A stretch of DNA of 64,000 bases from Loxodes magnus. Lineage: Eukaryota; Ciliophora; Karyorelictea; Loxodida; Loxodidae. Numbering within the stretch: position 1 is the stretch's first letter; each line of letters begins with the position of its first letter. The DNA is taken from positions 1-64,000 of the forward strand of contig CAMPDV010001786.1 of NCBI GenBank assembly GCA_946699065.1. The letters run 5' to 3'. This document shows positions 15,686 to 28,561 of the stretch, piece by piece. The position numbers and the translations under genes were made by a program. The notes under the pieces were generated by a model. The model searched no databases, was not told where the DNA came from, and saw only the letters and a program-made list of their open reading frames with translations.

Positions 15686-18600
15686 TCAATTTATTTAGGA
15701 CTTTGCACTTAGCAGCCCAATAAGGGAGTCCAGTTTTAATTCAAGCGAGTCCATCTTTTTATCGATAGAACAAGTTTGAACTTTAAGAAGTTCAACTTCT
15801 TTCAATTTCTCCTCAATAGAATTCATCTTTCCATCCATAGAGCTTGTTTAGGTCTTAAGAATTTCTATTTCTTTCAATTTCTCCTCAATAGAATTCATCT
15901 TTCCATCCATAGAATTCATCTTTCCATCCATAGAATTCATCTTTCCATCCATAGAATTCATCTTTCCATCCATAGAATTCATCTTTCCATCCATAGAACT
16001 TGTTTAAGTTTTAATATTTTCTATTTTTTTTGCTGTTTTCTCAAGAGAATTTGATGTATTATTTTTTCCTTCATGAGATTCTATTTTAGTAATCTTTCCT
16101 TCAAGATTATCTAATTTCTTTGAGTTTTAATCAATTTTTTCGTTTATTTTATCTTCAGTCTTTTTGATGCACTCTCTTACATCGGCAACTTTTCCTTCCC
16201 ATCCAAAACCTTCTTCTTGATAGTAATTATCGCAAATATGAAGATATTGATCTTTATTTTCTGGTTTTCATAATGAAGTGATCTGTTCTATCTCAAGAAG
16301 AATTGAAGTCTTTTCTCTATAGTCATAATAGACTTGCTAAATTTAAAACTCATCAAAGGAATCTCCTAGAATAGAGATTATCATATTAAGCATTATAACT
16401 ACATTTAAAATAACAGCTAATAGGAATGTGATATACATTATATCCAATCCTTCCCTATCAAATTCTCCTGATTCTCCTGTTATCAAATCAAAAGATGAAA
16501 TTCATAAGCTTTTAAATGAAATTTCTTCACCTTTTGCTGTAATATATAGAAGGCCAAATGCTAGTGTGGTGTAAACCATTATTGCAAGGAAGTATCTTAT
16601 TCTGTAAAAGGAATCTAAAATCAGCTTTATGTAATATCTTGTTTCGTCAAATGATCTAAAAGCCGTAATTCCTCGTAATACGTTCAGCAGTAGAAAAATT
16701 CAGTTAAATGTTTCTATTTAGATATCTAAAGCGCAGAAAAATATCCATGGAACTATACAAATTATTCTAGTAATATCAATTATATTCCAAGCATCCTTAA
16801 AATAGTCTAATCTAGTTACTTTAATTTAAAGAAATTCCCAAGCAAGCAAGCAAGCATTTATTAGCACCAATAAAATCAAGGTAAGGTAAAAAAAGCAAAA
16901 AGGCTGAATTATCAAAGTGACAATAAGGAATAAATTAAATCATATCAAGCAAGAAAAACCAAAGATTACATATCATAAGCTATTTCACTTTAAATTAATA
17001 TAACTTCTTATTATTTTATGTTTGTATAAATCTTTATCTTTAGAGTCCAAGAAGGATTTCAATAATTCAAGGCTTTAAGCAGATCCCACAACAGAAGGAA
17101 ATTGGAATCAAGATGTAGATATTTTAAGATGTTATTTAGATTATTCGTCAATTTGAGAAATAGTTTCTGGAGATAAATTTTATTAACTAGTATTTTATTA
17201 TTAGTTAGGTAAAGAACTTTGCTATTTAAATAACTCAAAGCTTTAATCAGCAAAATCAGAGAATTTAATACGTTAATCAAACTCAACATAAAGAAATTAT
17301 CGCAGTTTTTTGTTGAAGTAAAGAATGTTGCTAAGTAAGTTGTTTAAAAAAGTAGAAGAATTGCGTATAATATCAGTAAAATCAAGTTATAAAGATTAAT
17401 AAGTATTTCTTGCGACCATAAAGTCAATTTCTTCAAGTTAATAAAAGTATTCCAAGAGTAAATCAGTAGTACTTTGATGTTAATAAAATATCGAGTAAAA
17501 AAGAGGCGAATGACCGAAAATATCAGCAAGTAAAGATATTTAGGTTTCTTTAAATACTTATTTAAAAAATTAAGTCTATCCTAAATAGCAACAAAAATGA
17601 AGAGGGGTGAATAAAAAATAAGTAAACTAGCAATTTCATGTCGAAAAAAATGCAAAGTTTCCTAAAAGCAAACTTTATAAAGTAGAAACTATGTTGAGCA
17701 TAGAATCATATTATAAAGGAATAAAATAAAGGTCAAACAGAAATAAATATCTAGAAGTAGATTTTGGAAAACTTGAAAAGAGTTAAGAAAATCGAGAATA
17801 AAAAACCGCAAGATTCCAGAATTTGATAGTATTATCATCTGAGGAGCTAGCGAGAGTATTTCCATCAGGACTGAAGGTAACGTTGTTAACAGAATTTGAA
17901 TGTCCTTGTAGAGTGGTAATTTCTAAATGAGTTTGTAGATTTCACAGTTTGATAGTTTTATCTTATGAGGAGCTAGCGAGAGTATTTCCATCAGGACTGA
18001 AGGTAACATTGGTAACACAATCTTTATGTCCTTGTAGAGTGATAATTTCTAAATGAGTTTGTAGGTTTCAGATCTTGATAGTTTTATCTTATGAGGAGCT
18101 AGCGAGTGTATTTCCATCAGGACTGAAGGTAACGTTGGTAACACAATCTTTATGTCCTTGCAGAGTGATAATTTCTAAATGAGTTTGTAGGTTTCAGAGT
18201 TTGATAGTTTTATCTTATGAGGAGCTAGCGAGTGTATTTCCATCAGGACTGAAACTAACGTCTGTAACAGAACTTGAATGTCCTTGTAGAGTGATAATTT
18301 TTTGATAAGTTTGTAGATTTCACAGTTTGATAGTTTTATCTTATGAGGAGCTAGCGAGTGTATTTCCATCAGGACTGAAGGTAACATTGGTAACAGAACT
18401 TGAATGTCCTTGCAGAGTTATAATTTCTTGATGAGTTTGTAAATTTCAGAGTTTGATAGTTTTATCTTATGAGGAGCTAGCGAGTGTATTTCCATCAGGA
18501 CTGAAACTAACGTTGGTAACAAAACTTGAATGTCCTTTTAGAGTGATAATTTCTTTATGAGTTTGTAGATTTCACAGTTTGATAGTCTCATCTCTTGAGG

Positions 18601-20489
18601 AGCTAGCAAGAGTATTTCCATCAGGACTGAAGGTAACATTGGTAACAGAACTTGAATGTCCTTGCAGAGTTATAATTTCTTGATGAGTTTGTAAATTTCA
18701 CAATTTGATAGTTTTATCTTATGAGGAGCTAGCGAGTGTATTTCCATCAGGACTGAAGGTAACATTGGTAACAAAACTTGAATGTCCTTTTAGAGTGATA
18801 ATTTCTTTATGAGTTTGTAGATTTCACAGTTTGATAGTCTCATCTCTTGAGGAGCTAGCAAGAGTATTTCCATCAGGACTGAAGGTAACGTTGTTAACAG
18901 AACTTGAATGTCCTTGTAGAGTGGTAATTTCTAAATGAGTTTGTAGATTTCACAGTTTGATAGTTTTATCTTATGAGGAGCTAGCGAGTGTATTTCCATC
19001 AGGACTGAAGGTAACATTGGTAACACAATCTTTATGTCCTTGCAGAGTGATAATTTCTTGATAAGTTTTTAAGTTTCAGAGCTTGATAGTTTTATCTTAT
19101 GAGGAGCTAGCGAGTGTATTTCCATCAGGACTGAAGGTAACATTGGTAACACAATCTTTATGTCCTTGCAGAGTGATAATTTCTTGATAAGTTTTTAAGT
19201 TTCAGATCTTGATAGTTTTATCTTATGAGGAGCTAGCGAGTGTATTTCCATCAGGACTGAAGGTAACGTTTGTAATTCATTCTTTATGTCCTTGCAGAGT
19301 GATAATTTCTTGATGAGTTTGTAGGTTTCAGAGTTTGATGGTTTTATCATATGAGGAGCTAGCGAGTGAATTTCCATCAGGACTGAAGGTAACATTGGTA
19401 ACATAACTTGAATGTCCTTGTAGAGTGATAATTTCTTGATGAGTTTGTAGGTTTCACAGTTTGATGGTGCTATCATATGAGGAGCTAGCGAGAGTATTTC
19501 CATCAGGACTGAAGGTAACGTTGTTAACAGAACTTGAATGTCCTTGTAGAGTGATAATTTCTAAATTAATTTTTAGGCTTCACATTTATAGTTTTATCTT
19601 ATGAGGAGCTAGCGAGTGAATTTCCATCAGGACTGAAACTAACGTCTGTAACAGAACTTGAATGTCCTTGTAGAGTGATAATTTATTTATGAGTTTGTAG
19701 ATTTCACAGTTTGATAGTTTTATCTTATGAGGAGCTAGCGAGTGTATTTCCATCAGGACTGAAGGTAACATTGGTAACACAATCTTTATGTCCTTGCAGA
19801 GTGATAATTTCTAAATGAGTTTGTAGGTTTCACAGTTTGATGGTGTTATCATATGAGGAGCTAGCGAGAGTATTTCCATCAGGACTGAAGGTAACGTTGG
19901 TAATACAATCTAAATGTCCTTGTAGAGTGATAATTTCTTGATAAGTTTGTAGGTTTCAGAGCTTGATAGTTTTATCTCTTGATGAGCTAGCGAGAGTATT
20001 TCCATCAGGACTGAAGATAACGTTGGTAACAGAACTTGAATGTCCTTGTAGAGTGATAATTTCTTGATGAGTTTGTAGGTTTCAGAGCTTGATAGTTTTA
20101 TCATATGAGGAGCTAGCGAGTGTATTTCCATCAGGACTGAAGGTAACGTCGGTAACATAACTTGAATGTCCTTGCAGAGTTATAATTTATTTATGAGTTT
20201 GTAGATTTCACAGTTTGATAGTCTCATCATCTGAGGAGCTAGCGAGTGTATTTCCATCAGGACTGAAACTAACGTTGGTAACACAATCTTTATGTCCTTG
20301 CAGAGTGATAATTTCTAAATGAGTTTGTAGGTTTCACAGTTTGATGGTGTTATCATATGAGGAGCTAGCGAGAGTATTTCCATCAGGACTGAAGGTAACG
20401 TTGGTAATACAATCTAAATGTCCTTGTAGATTTTTTTGGTTTTAAAATTTAATTTCTTAGAATTTTTCTATAAATGTATTTTGTAACAT
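15686..20489 (-). CDS. WD40-repeat cation channel (polycystin/TRP-like) with coiled-coil tail
   Basis: This is a membrane cation channel of the voltage-gated/TRP/polycystin superfamily with an N-terminal beta-propeller region. From ATG 20,489 ([10 protein letters not shown]) come 21 WD40 units (residues ~35-885) of pattern [24 protein letters not shown] soluble linker follows. Membrane segments (residues ~1165-1375) include [14 protein letters not shown], an S4-like segment with [13 protein letters not shown]5 ([15 protein letters not shown]), a pore loop and S6 ([19 protein letters not shown]), which strongly resembles polycystin-2 and TRP S6 ends. A heptad coiled coil closes the protein, probably for subunit assembly, and the TGA at 15,686-15,688 follows the sequence SQIN. 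The frame is consistent except for two missing bases near 19,585 in one WD unit; restoring them gives exactly 1,602 codons. That may be an assembly error or a real break. Ion selectivity cannot be read from the sequence. Confidence 0.88.
15897..16001 (-). repeat. 21-bp minisatellite coding a heptad (MDGKMNS) in the coiled coil
   Basis: About five perfect tandem copies of a 21-bp unit encode the seven residues MDGKMNS. One more copy sits alone near 15,830. A seven-residue repeat keeps coiled-coil phase, so expansion or loss of units would lengthen or shorten the C-terminal rod of the channel without changing register. Confidence 0.9.
17830..20430 (-). repeat. 21 near-identical 126-bp WD40-coding units
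   Basis: The SFSPDG core recurs every 126 bp (42 codons) from about 20,384 to 17,866, which is 20 intervals or 21 units. Units are nearly identical at DNA level; they differ mainly in AGTGTA/AGAGTA and in the segment just after the core. Twenty-one units would fit three seven-bladed propellers. The high identity points to recent unequal exchange or gene conversion. One unit near 19,585 is two bases short. Confidence 0.93.
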
Positions 20490-23400
20490 TTTGTAACATT
20501 TTTCGATAAATTTTGCTTAATCTTTTTTTTTGATTAAAGATTGTTCGAAACTAATTTTTTAACTCATGAAATAAATTAAAAAAAAGAACTAAATAAAAAA
20601 AAGTTACAAAATAAAAAAAATTAAATTTTTTTTTCATACAAAAATAGTTTTTTTTTTTATTTTGTAATTTTGTTTAGTTTTTTTTAATTTTTTTTATGAA
20701 TTGAAAAATTTCTTTCGACTAATCTTTATTTTTCAAAATTTTTTTTTAATTTAAGTCAAAATTTTTATAAAATTTAATTAAATATTTTTTTTGATCATTA
20801 AATTAAATTTTAATTATCTATAGTTAAGATATGAAAAAATTCCTGAATAATATTTACATTTAAAATTGTTTATTTAAAAAAACAAGGTTAATAATTAATC
20901 TTATGAGACTCTCTTATATGTTCCATAATTTACCTTTTTCATTAAAGACTTTTTTAAATCTTTTTTTTACTGCTATTTTTAAATTTAAAATTTCAGATAA
21001 TTGTAAATTTAAATTACTATGATCAATTAAAAATAAGCTGAAGTTATTTACTTTGTTTAAATATATACACTTTTTATATATTAAATATATTCATTTTGTC
21101 AATAGCGTTTATCAAAACTATTTTTATATATAATATATTTTATACTTCATTGCGATTAATTTCGCCTTAGATGCCGTCAATTAGAAACACTGCCAATCTT
21201 AAAAGAGAAAAACTTAACGCGATCAGTATTTTTTTTTCATTTGAACTTCTAAATTAATTATTAATTATTTTAAATTCATATTCAGGAAGACTTGAACTTT
21301 AGTTCACTATTTAAAACTAATAAAAAAAAATAGATTCCCATTCGAAAAGATGATAGTAACTCATTGTACAGCTAAAATAATTCCAAGATGTACGTATAAT
21401 TATTTTTAATTATTAATATTGAAAATGTTGCGCACTACTACGTGCTATGGCTTCTACAAGCTCTTCTTAAAATTTATTAATATTAATAAAAATGCAACTA
21501 AAATATAAAATAACTAAAATCGAACTTACAATAAATAATAATTTATCTCATCTTTAATAAATAAAACACTCTATCATTCTCTTTATTTAAATTATAAAAG
21601 TTTGATAAGATTCTTGGTATTTGACATAATACTTTAAAATAGAAAATATATTAAATTTATATAAAAAATTAAACTTTTAAATTCTCAAATATTAAAAAAG
21701 ATATTTAATTTTTTATTCGTTCTTGTTAATAAACTCAGATGTTTTTCTATTGTATTTTTATATTTACGTAAATAATTCACGAAATAAAATAATCTAACTA
21801 GCTTAATTTTATTTTTTAATTCTTGTAAATTGACTAAACAATATCTTCTAACTTTTTTAAGTTAAGATACTTTTGCTCAATCATCAAGTTTACCTTTAAA
21901 TTCGCCCTTATAGTATTTGTTCAATTAAGTATATTAAATATTCGAAATATTATATAATTGAAAGTATAAAGTTTTCAAACTTTTACTTACTTAGCTTGCT
22001 TTGATATTTATAATTTTAAAGGAAATAAATTAATCAATCGTGATACAAAATAAAAAATATCTTAGAAAGCTGATGGTGAATCAAATACATGTAATAAATT
22101 ATATAAATAACTGCTTTTGCTTATTCTCGAAACATATAACTAAAGAATATCAATTATATTAATTTTTTATTTTGGGTTGAAATTGGGTGATAAGAGAGTA
22201 ATATTCAGTAGTCAATTTACACAATCTGTTATGAATCCATTTTCAGGATTAAAATAATGACCTATATTGAAAATTTAAACTCGTAATTAACCTAAAAAAA
22301 ATTAATACTACATTAATTTGTTTAGTATAATAATTATTATTATAAACTTCTTAAATTTAAATTTATTTTATCTTAGACTTTATAACTTTTAAAATGAACG
22401 ATTAAGTTATTAATTTGTAATTACTTTTATAGTTTCACCATTATTCTTACAAAAACTTTTTCATTTTAAAATGGATTGTTAAAAACTTACATAGTTATTG
22501 ATTAAATATGATATTTATTAGTTGTATTTTTGATTAATTTTAATTTAATTTGCTTTTGATAACTCGTTTTTCCTCTTATTTTTTTAATCAAAATAATATT
22601 TTAAATCTTTTAAAAAAATTAAAAAAATAAATTTCTAGTAGAAAGTAAAATTAAATGAAGTTGCATATTTTTCCATTTTTTTTTACTTTTACTTCTTTTT
22701 TATAGAAATGTATACTAAATTTATTCCTATTTTCTTTTTAAATATTTACTTTAATGTCAAATATAATCTTCATATAAATATTATTTGAACTCGATTCATA
22801 TTAATTTAACTCTGTTAATCTTTAAACTAGGATTTAGTTTTTATTTTTATAAATTTTTATTTAGTTTTTTATTAATTTTTACTGACTTTTTTAAACTTTT
22901 TCTAGTAAAATTAAGATTTAAATGTTGAAAATACTAAAAAAGATTTAAAAAATTTTAATCTTGAAAATTTACTAATAAGAAATTATCGTTTATTATTATT
23001 TTACTAAGTTATTTTTAGTATCTTAATATTGAATTTGAGTTTAAGTGTTTCTGTTTATGCCTATAGTTCCTTTTTAATATTTTTTTCAAAAATTAGTTTA
23101 AAATTGAGCATGCTTTTCTATACTATTATTCAACTAAAATAATCAAAAATGTTAAATCTATTCTACAAAACTCCAAACTTATCTACTTTTATTATTATAT
23201 TCTTATTTAAATTCTTGAATATTATTATATAAATCTTAATATTGCTAAGTCAACTGTTATATTAGTTATCATTCTGTTGTTCTTTGTAATTGCTTTTTTA
23301 CTTAAATTTTATTATTTATTTCTAATAAGAATATGCTTAAATTAAACTTAAATATTGCTTAAAGACTTAATTAATATTCCTAATTGATATTTTTAATTGA

Positions 23401-25680
23401 ATTCTATTAATTATTTCATATATATCTTTAGGATGTTAATCTTCAAATATATCTAGATCTTTTATGGATTCTATCTCTTAAACATATTTTTGAATCTTAC
23501 GAAGGTATCAATGCAGTAAACTATTTTTAATTTATAAATATTTATATTATTTTAAAATTATCTAAATTACATATCCATGTTTTAGATTTATGCTTAGTAA
23601 TTTTAAAAGAGTTCGGATGGCATTTACTTATAAGTTACTAGTTAATGTTTCTTAAAATTTTTTTAAACAGTTCATAATTTCTTTAACGCTCTATAGTTAA
23701 ATCTATTCCAAATATATTCCTTTAATATAGACAAGCCTATTATATGTTTATCTTTTTATCTAGTATCTTTAAAAATTTTTAAGTAAAGAAAGGTTGATAA
23801 GAATAGACTCTTGCGATTATATTCCTCCAAAACTTCTATTGATAATTTTAAAAAATGGTAATAGTAGCATAACTTGTTTTATCAAGCTTCCTTTATAAAT
23901 TTTGAAAACAATAGATTAACATTTTATTAAAGAGTTTCAATAACTTCAAAGTCTAGTATAGAGTATTAAAATTATAAAAATTACTTTGAATTAAGAAAAG
24001 CAATTTCTTAAGAAAAGTAAGACATAAATGTGACAAAAGAACTATATAGAAACTTTAATAGTATAAAAATATAAAAATACCAATTTGATTGATTAATATT
24101 AAAGGAATAGAAATAGAATTTGAATTAATAAATTTCTAATGATGTCATCTTTGAAATTAGATTTAAAACTATAATCTAATAAATAAAATAAAATTTTAAG
24201 GATAAAACTAGGCTAAATATTGAAAAAAAAATCTGAAATGTTAGAAAAATAATTTATATAACTTGTAAAATAAAACGAATAATTTTCCTAAAGGTTTTGC
24301 TGAATTTAAAAGCAGAGCAGTAAAATTACCATAGAATTGTCACTCCTATCTTTAAGAAAAACTGTGCAAATAAATAAAATCATTCTTACATTAAAAGGCT
24401 TCAGAATTTTTTGCAACTGAGTAAATGGGTTTGAGATAACTAATTTAGCTTTTTTGAAACTGAAGGGTGAAATAAAACACTAAAAAGCAGATATAAATAA
24501 TTGTAAAATTTAATAAAAAAGATTAAATAGTTTCAAGACATATATCATTAAAGTGTGTTACGAATATTTCCTTTAATAAAGTTAAAATAGTTACTCAAAA
24601 ACTAATTTAATAACCTAAAATATAAAATATATAAATTAACATTATAATAAATAAAATATATATAAAATAATAGTTCTACATGAATAAGGAAGTTGACAAA
24701 AAGAAAATAGAAAAATAAAAATTGATAAACATATAAATAAAATTAAGAAAAACTTTTGATGATATTCGAATATATATTTTATAAAAAATGACAAAAATTT
24801 CAATAGATTCACACAGATTTATGAAAGAAAAAAATTATAATATAAAATAAATATTAAAATTAATTGAAAATAATAAAAAGAAATCGATAACAATTACAAT
24901 GTAGTTACTAAAATAGGATTTATAGACTCAGAAAGTAATTTATTGCTGAGAAATTTCCAAAAGATAAGATATCTCATTAAGTAATAAAAAATAAAGATAT
25001 TAGAACTTTAAAAATTTGATTGAAATCCAGGTAGCACTGAAAATCAGTAGGAAAAAGATTTAAATTCTAAAGAATACCAAAAAATTTTATCTACTATCTA
25101 ACTTAAGTAAGACCGATTCTAAATTTAGGTATAAAAAAGATATAGTTGGAAAAAGCTGACAATGTCAGATTGAATTAGTGAAGCTTATAACTGTACAAAT
25201 TTTATAGATTTTTTAATTTATTGATAGAAAATTTATTTTGCATAAGCTAAAATTAATTTGAAATATCTTAAAAATAACAATCTTAGTTTAATTTTATTGA
25301 AATAAAACTATTTTAAGTAATTCAGTAGTGAGATTTAATATTTTAAATAATTTTCTTTTATTTTTATGATTTTTAATGAACAAAAAGTTAGGTTTTATAA
25401 TAATTAAATAAATTGTTTACCATTAAAATTTAAGATAATACATATCAATCTTATCAGAATTCTGTTTAAATGAAAGAAAATTTTTAATATATGGTTTATA
25501 ATCTAAACACATCTTATAAGCTAGAATCCCAAACTTAATAATTATATTATACTTTAATCACCATATTTATCAATATTAGATATTAAAAATATCAAATAGT
25601 AAATTTTATAGTGATTAATCTTTATATTTTCTTACATTAACATCATATTTACATATTAAGCTAAGCATCATGTTTTTAAC
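20490..25680. other. AT-rich spacer, no gene recognised
   Basis: There are long T and A runs (20,500-20,760), then AT-rich sequence with no recognisable motif. The part next to 20,490 should hold the promoter and 5' UTR of the channel gene. A short GC-richer patch lies at 21,425-21,470 and is of unknown origin. Confidence 0.45.
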
Positions 25681-25689
25681 TAAAATTTT

Positions 25690-26443
25690 TTAATTTAAGT
25701 GATCAGTAATAAATAAATCAATCTACCAATTTATTATGATAGTGTGTAACTTTAAATTCTTTAAGAAAAAAGAACTCTCTTCGTGCTGATTACTCTGTAC
25801 AGTCTTTTAATTAAAATAAATAGAAACATTTTCTGACCCTTTTCTGTAAGCAAGAACTGCAGTAAAAAGGAGAATACTCCTTAATTGTAGACATTGAACA
25901 CTTATCAATCAAATAAATGTTTAGATAAATTATTTTCAAAATATTGAATCCAATTAATAACAATTTTAAGATTTGGAAGCGTAATAAAATAGTTAGAAAT
26001 ATTGCTTCCATCATTCTTTTGACCTAAACTATCAACTTTTTTTTATTAATTTTTTTAATCAATCTAAAATAAGATATAATGATATTATTAATACAATTTA
26101 ATTATAGTAGCTACATTAGTCATCAATAGGTTAGCATTCAAATTTTATACTATAAGTTTCTCATCTACTTCCTTTTATTGATTATACAATTATAAGCTCT
26201 TATTGTAGGTTTAAAACTTCTGGGTATACTTCTTCAACTTCATTTATTACACTTCTTCTTTAAAGTTTTCAGACTGAAAAACAAATTACACATAGATTAT
26301 TAGTCTGCTTTATTTAATCTAGATTTCATTTTCTCTTGATAATCTACAAAATATTACTATTTGTATTTTTAACTTTCAGTGTCTGCATTTTTCAGTTCTC
26401 TCCCTTCTTTATTGCAAATTAGAACTAAATATTTAATATCCAT
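25690..26443 (-). CDS. Coding-like stretch, unknown small protein
   Basis: On minus, ATG 26,443 opens MDIKYLVLICNKEGRELK and continues with lysine/glutamine-rich, protein-like sequence to about 26,200. A second good stretch near 26,018-25,850 reads NYFITLPNLKIVINWIQYF in another frame, so either an intron or an indel lies between them. The first residues faintly resemble longin or sigma-adaptin N-termini (hydrophobic strand, then N-K-x-G), but the later part does not match that family, so I assign no function. The 3' end is not defined. Confidence 0.3.
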
Positions 26444-26904
26444 CTAATCATTAAGAACAATTTATGGTTCAAGCTGGTTATTTACTTAATTTAGAATTTA
26501 ATCAAACTTGATCGCGCAGACAATTTATAGTTAAAAGCTTGAAGCTTTTATAAAATATTTATGTAAATCCTTTAATCATTTTAATTTGATAGTCTACATT
26601 TCTAATAAAACTTACCTTCCCATTTGTTAGTCTCTATTCAAATATTTAACAAAAATATAACGATAAACTAACTCATCATATTTTCCTTATTTTTCCTCCA
26701 AACCTAATAAATGAAGCACTTAATTATAATTTGCTTCAGATATATACAAATTGAATCTCATATTTCCATAGATAGATAATGGTTTTAAAATGAAAATATA
26801 GGTAAAAATTTATAAGAAGATTAAACTAATTTTTAAAATTTAAGATAAATGTTGTAAAGCTAACATAACTAAGTTATATTAGAAATTATATGGATGAAGA
26901 AAGA

Positions 26905-27359
26905 TAGTAAAGTATAGAAATTATGAAGAAGAAGATTCATGGCAGATCAATAAAAGTGGCGCTATAGTATTATTATATATATTATTTTTTAAAACCGTCA
27001 TAGTTGTTCGAAGGTGAACAACAAGGTCATCTTCATCAGAGGTGGGGAATTTAAGTACCCATAATTGACACATATCGTCCTCTGCTTTGGTGATGCAATG
27101 AGACGCAATCCTGCCATGTCCTTGGACCTCCAACAAGTAGAAAAGATTACGAGTATTCTAAAATTATATCAGTATTGAACATTTTTATCAGTACTAAATA
27201 ATTATACCAGTATTAAACAAGGTCTACCAGTATCTGATAATTTTATCAGTAGCAAACATTCTTGTCAGTATGAAACATTTTTTTTTAAAGAGCTGTGCAC
27301 CAATGAGAGTGCTACGCGCTCTATAATCAAATTTATTTATTTATTTATTTATTTATTAA
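26905..27359 (+). mobile_element. SINE-like element sharing a 3' tail with the LINE at 58.7 kb
   Basis: A GC-richer body (26,930-27,135) is followed by about six degenerate ~20-bp copies of a TATCAGTA-containing unit (27,165-27,280). A tail follows (27,287-27,335) and then (ATTT)n at 27,330-27,357. The tail aligns over ~48 nt with the minus-strand 3' end of the LINE near 58,681-58,730: both have AAAGAGCT, CAAYGAG, GTGCTAC and CTCTATAAT followed by TTTATTT repeats. That is the hallmark of a SINE mobilised by a partner LINE; a 5'-truncated LINE copy is the alternative. I see no clear tRNA-type A/B boxes in the head. A 71-codon minus ORF across the body has no family match. Confidence 0.55.
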
Positions 27360-27590
27360 ACTATTTTGTTATAAATAAGGATAATAATTGAGCAATATCA
27401 TTTGATTATAAAAATTTAATAAAAAGTATAAAATTTAGATTAAAAATGCTTTGCTTATGGATCAGCAAATAAAGGAAGTAATTTTAAAATTAATCGCAAT
27501 CGTAATTAATATAATACATAATAAAATAAAGGGCATGAAATTAATGAGTAGACAATGTAAAAACAAATACTTCGAAGTAGAATATTACAA

Positions 27591-27690
27591 AGTAAAATGA
27601 TATAAGATTGAAAATAGTAAAATGATATAAGATTGAAAATAGTAAAATGATATAAGATTGAAAATAGTAAAATGATATAAGATTGAAAAT
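27591..27690. repeat. 25-bp minisatellite, 4 copies
   Basis: Four essentially perfect tandem copies of agtaaaatgatataagattg plus aaaat. It lies in AT-rich spacer with no coding role seen. Confidence 0.97.
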
Positions 27691-27699
27691 GTAAAAAGA

Positions 27700-28560
27700 G
27701 CGATAAATATTGTGAAATCTGAAAAAAGAAAACAATAGATAAAAAAGTAATGAGGATATAAAATTTTAAAATTTATATCCTATTTATTAGTATAAAAAGT
27801 GGCATTTTTCCAAGGTTATAAATTTTAATAAGTATGATTACTTAGATTATGAAAGTCTAAAATTAGATTCGTATATTAGAGAAAATATTGGATCTGAAAT
27901 TAAATAAAGTTTATATAATTATAGAATCTAAGAAACTAATTGCAACAAAAGTATGATTATCTTCGTTAGTGTAGTGATTTCCTCATATTTGAATCGGTTG
28001 GAAAATCGAACTGTTTAATTAAAGCAAATTCTATTTAGATATAGTTTAACAGCATATTATTTCAGAATAAATTCTCATTATTATCATTAAAATTTAATGA
28101 AGTGCATAAAAAAGATATTAGTAACTAAGTTTCTCTTTAGTAATTCAAATGTCTCTTCATATTTTGGATTTAGATGAAAAAATCTCTTTACAAGCGTGCG
28201 AAGAGCAGTAAAGAGAATTTTTATGATATGATTAACGAGAAAAAAGACTCTGTTCTAATAGATTCTGGACTTTCATTTAGAGATATTTATATTAATTAAT
28301 AAAATCCTAAATACATTCTTGCATTTTAAAAAGGAGAATAAGTAATTAGTTGAATTAAGAAAGTTATGTTGAAAATAAGAAAATTTAATAAGAGGATTAC
28401 AGTATTAAGTATGAAGGTGGGGCATATAAAAAAATTTTAAGAAAAAATAAAAATTCTAAACTTTAGAAAAAACAGCCTCAAAGAAAAATTTACCTGCTTA
28501 AAAAAATTCATTAAAGAAGTATAAAAAGAATTTAAAGTTGTTTTTATGAAGGATAAAATA
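27700..28560. other. AT-rich spacer, nothing recognised
   Basis: No motif or convincing frame is seen. It lies just 3' of the giant minus-strand gene. Confidence 0.4.
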
Positions 28561-28561
28561 A

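Noticed and set aside
17059-17529. Hydrophobic minus-strand ORFs that look like extra membrane spans
   Set aside because: They lie one frame off the channel gene. The true frame here is soluble (SLPNQQQNTSQQNLSPETI and similar), so they are shadows.
17760-17830. A possible GT-AG intron after the last WD unit
   Set aside because: The reading frame continues unchanged from the WD units into the linker without removing anything.
18175-20158. Repetitive minus-strand ORFs with [18 protein letters not shown]-type units
   Set aside because: They are the WD40 array read in the wrong frame with the standard code.
21425-21470. Possible diverged copy of the LINE/SINE tail
   Set aside because: Only short words match (AGAGCT, TGCGC). 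The alignment is too weak to claim.
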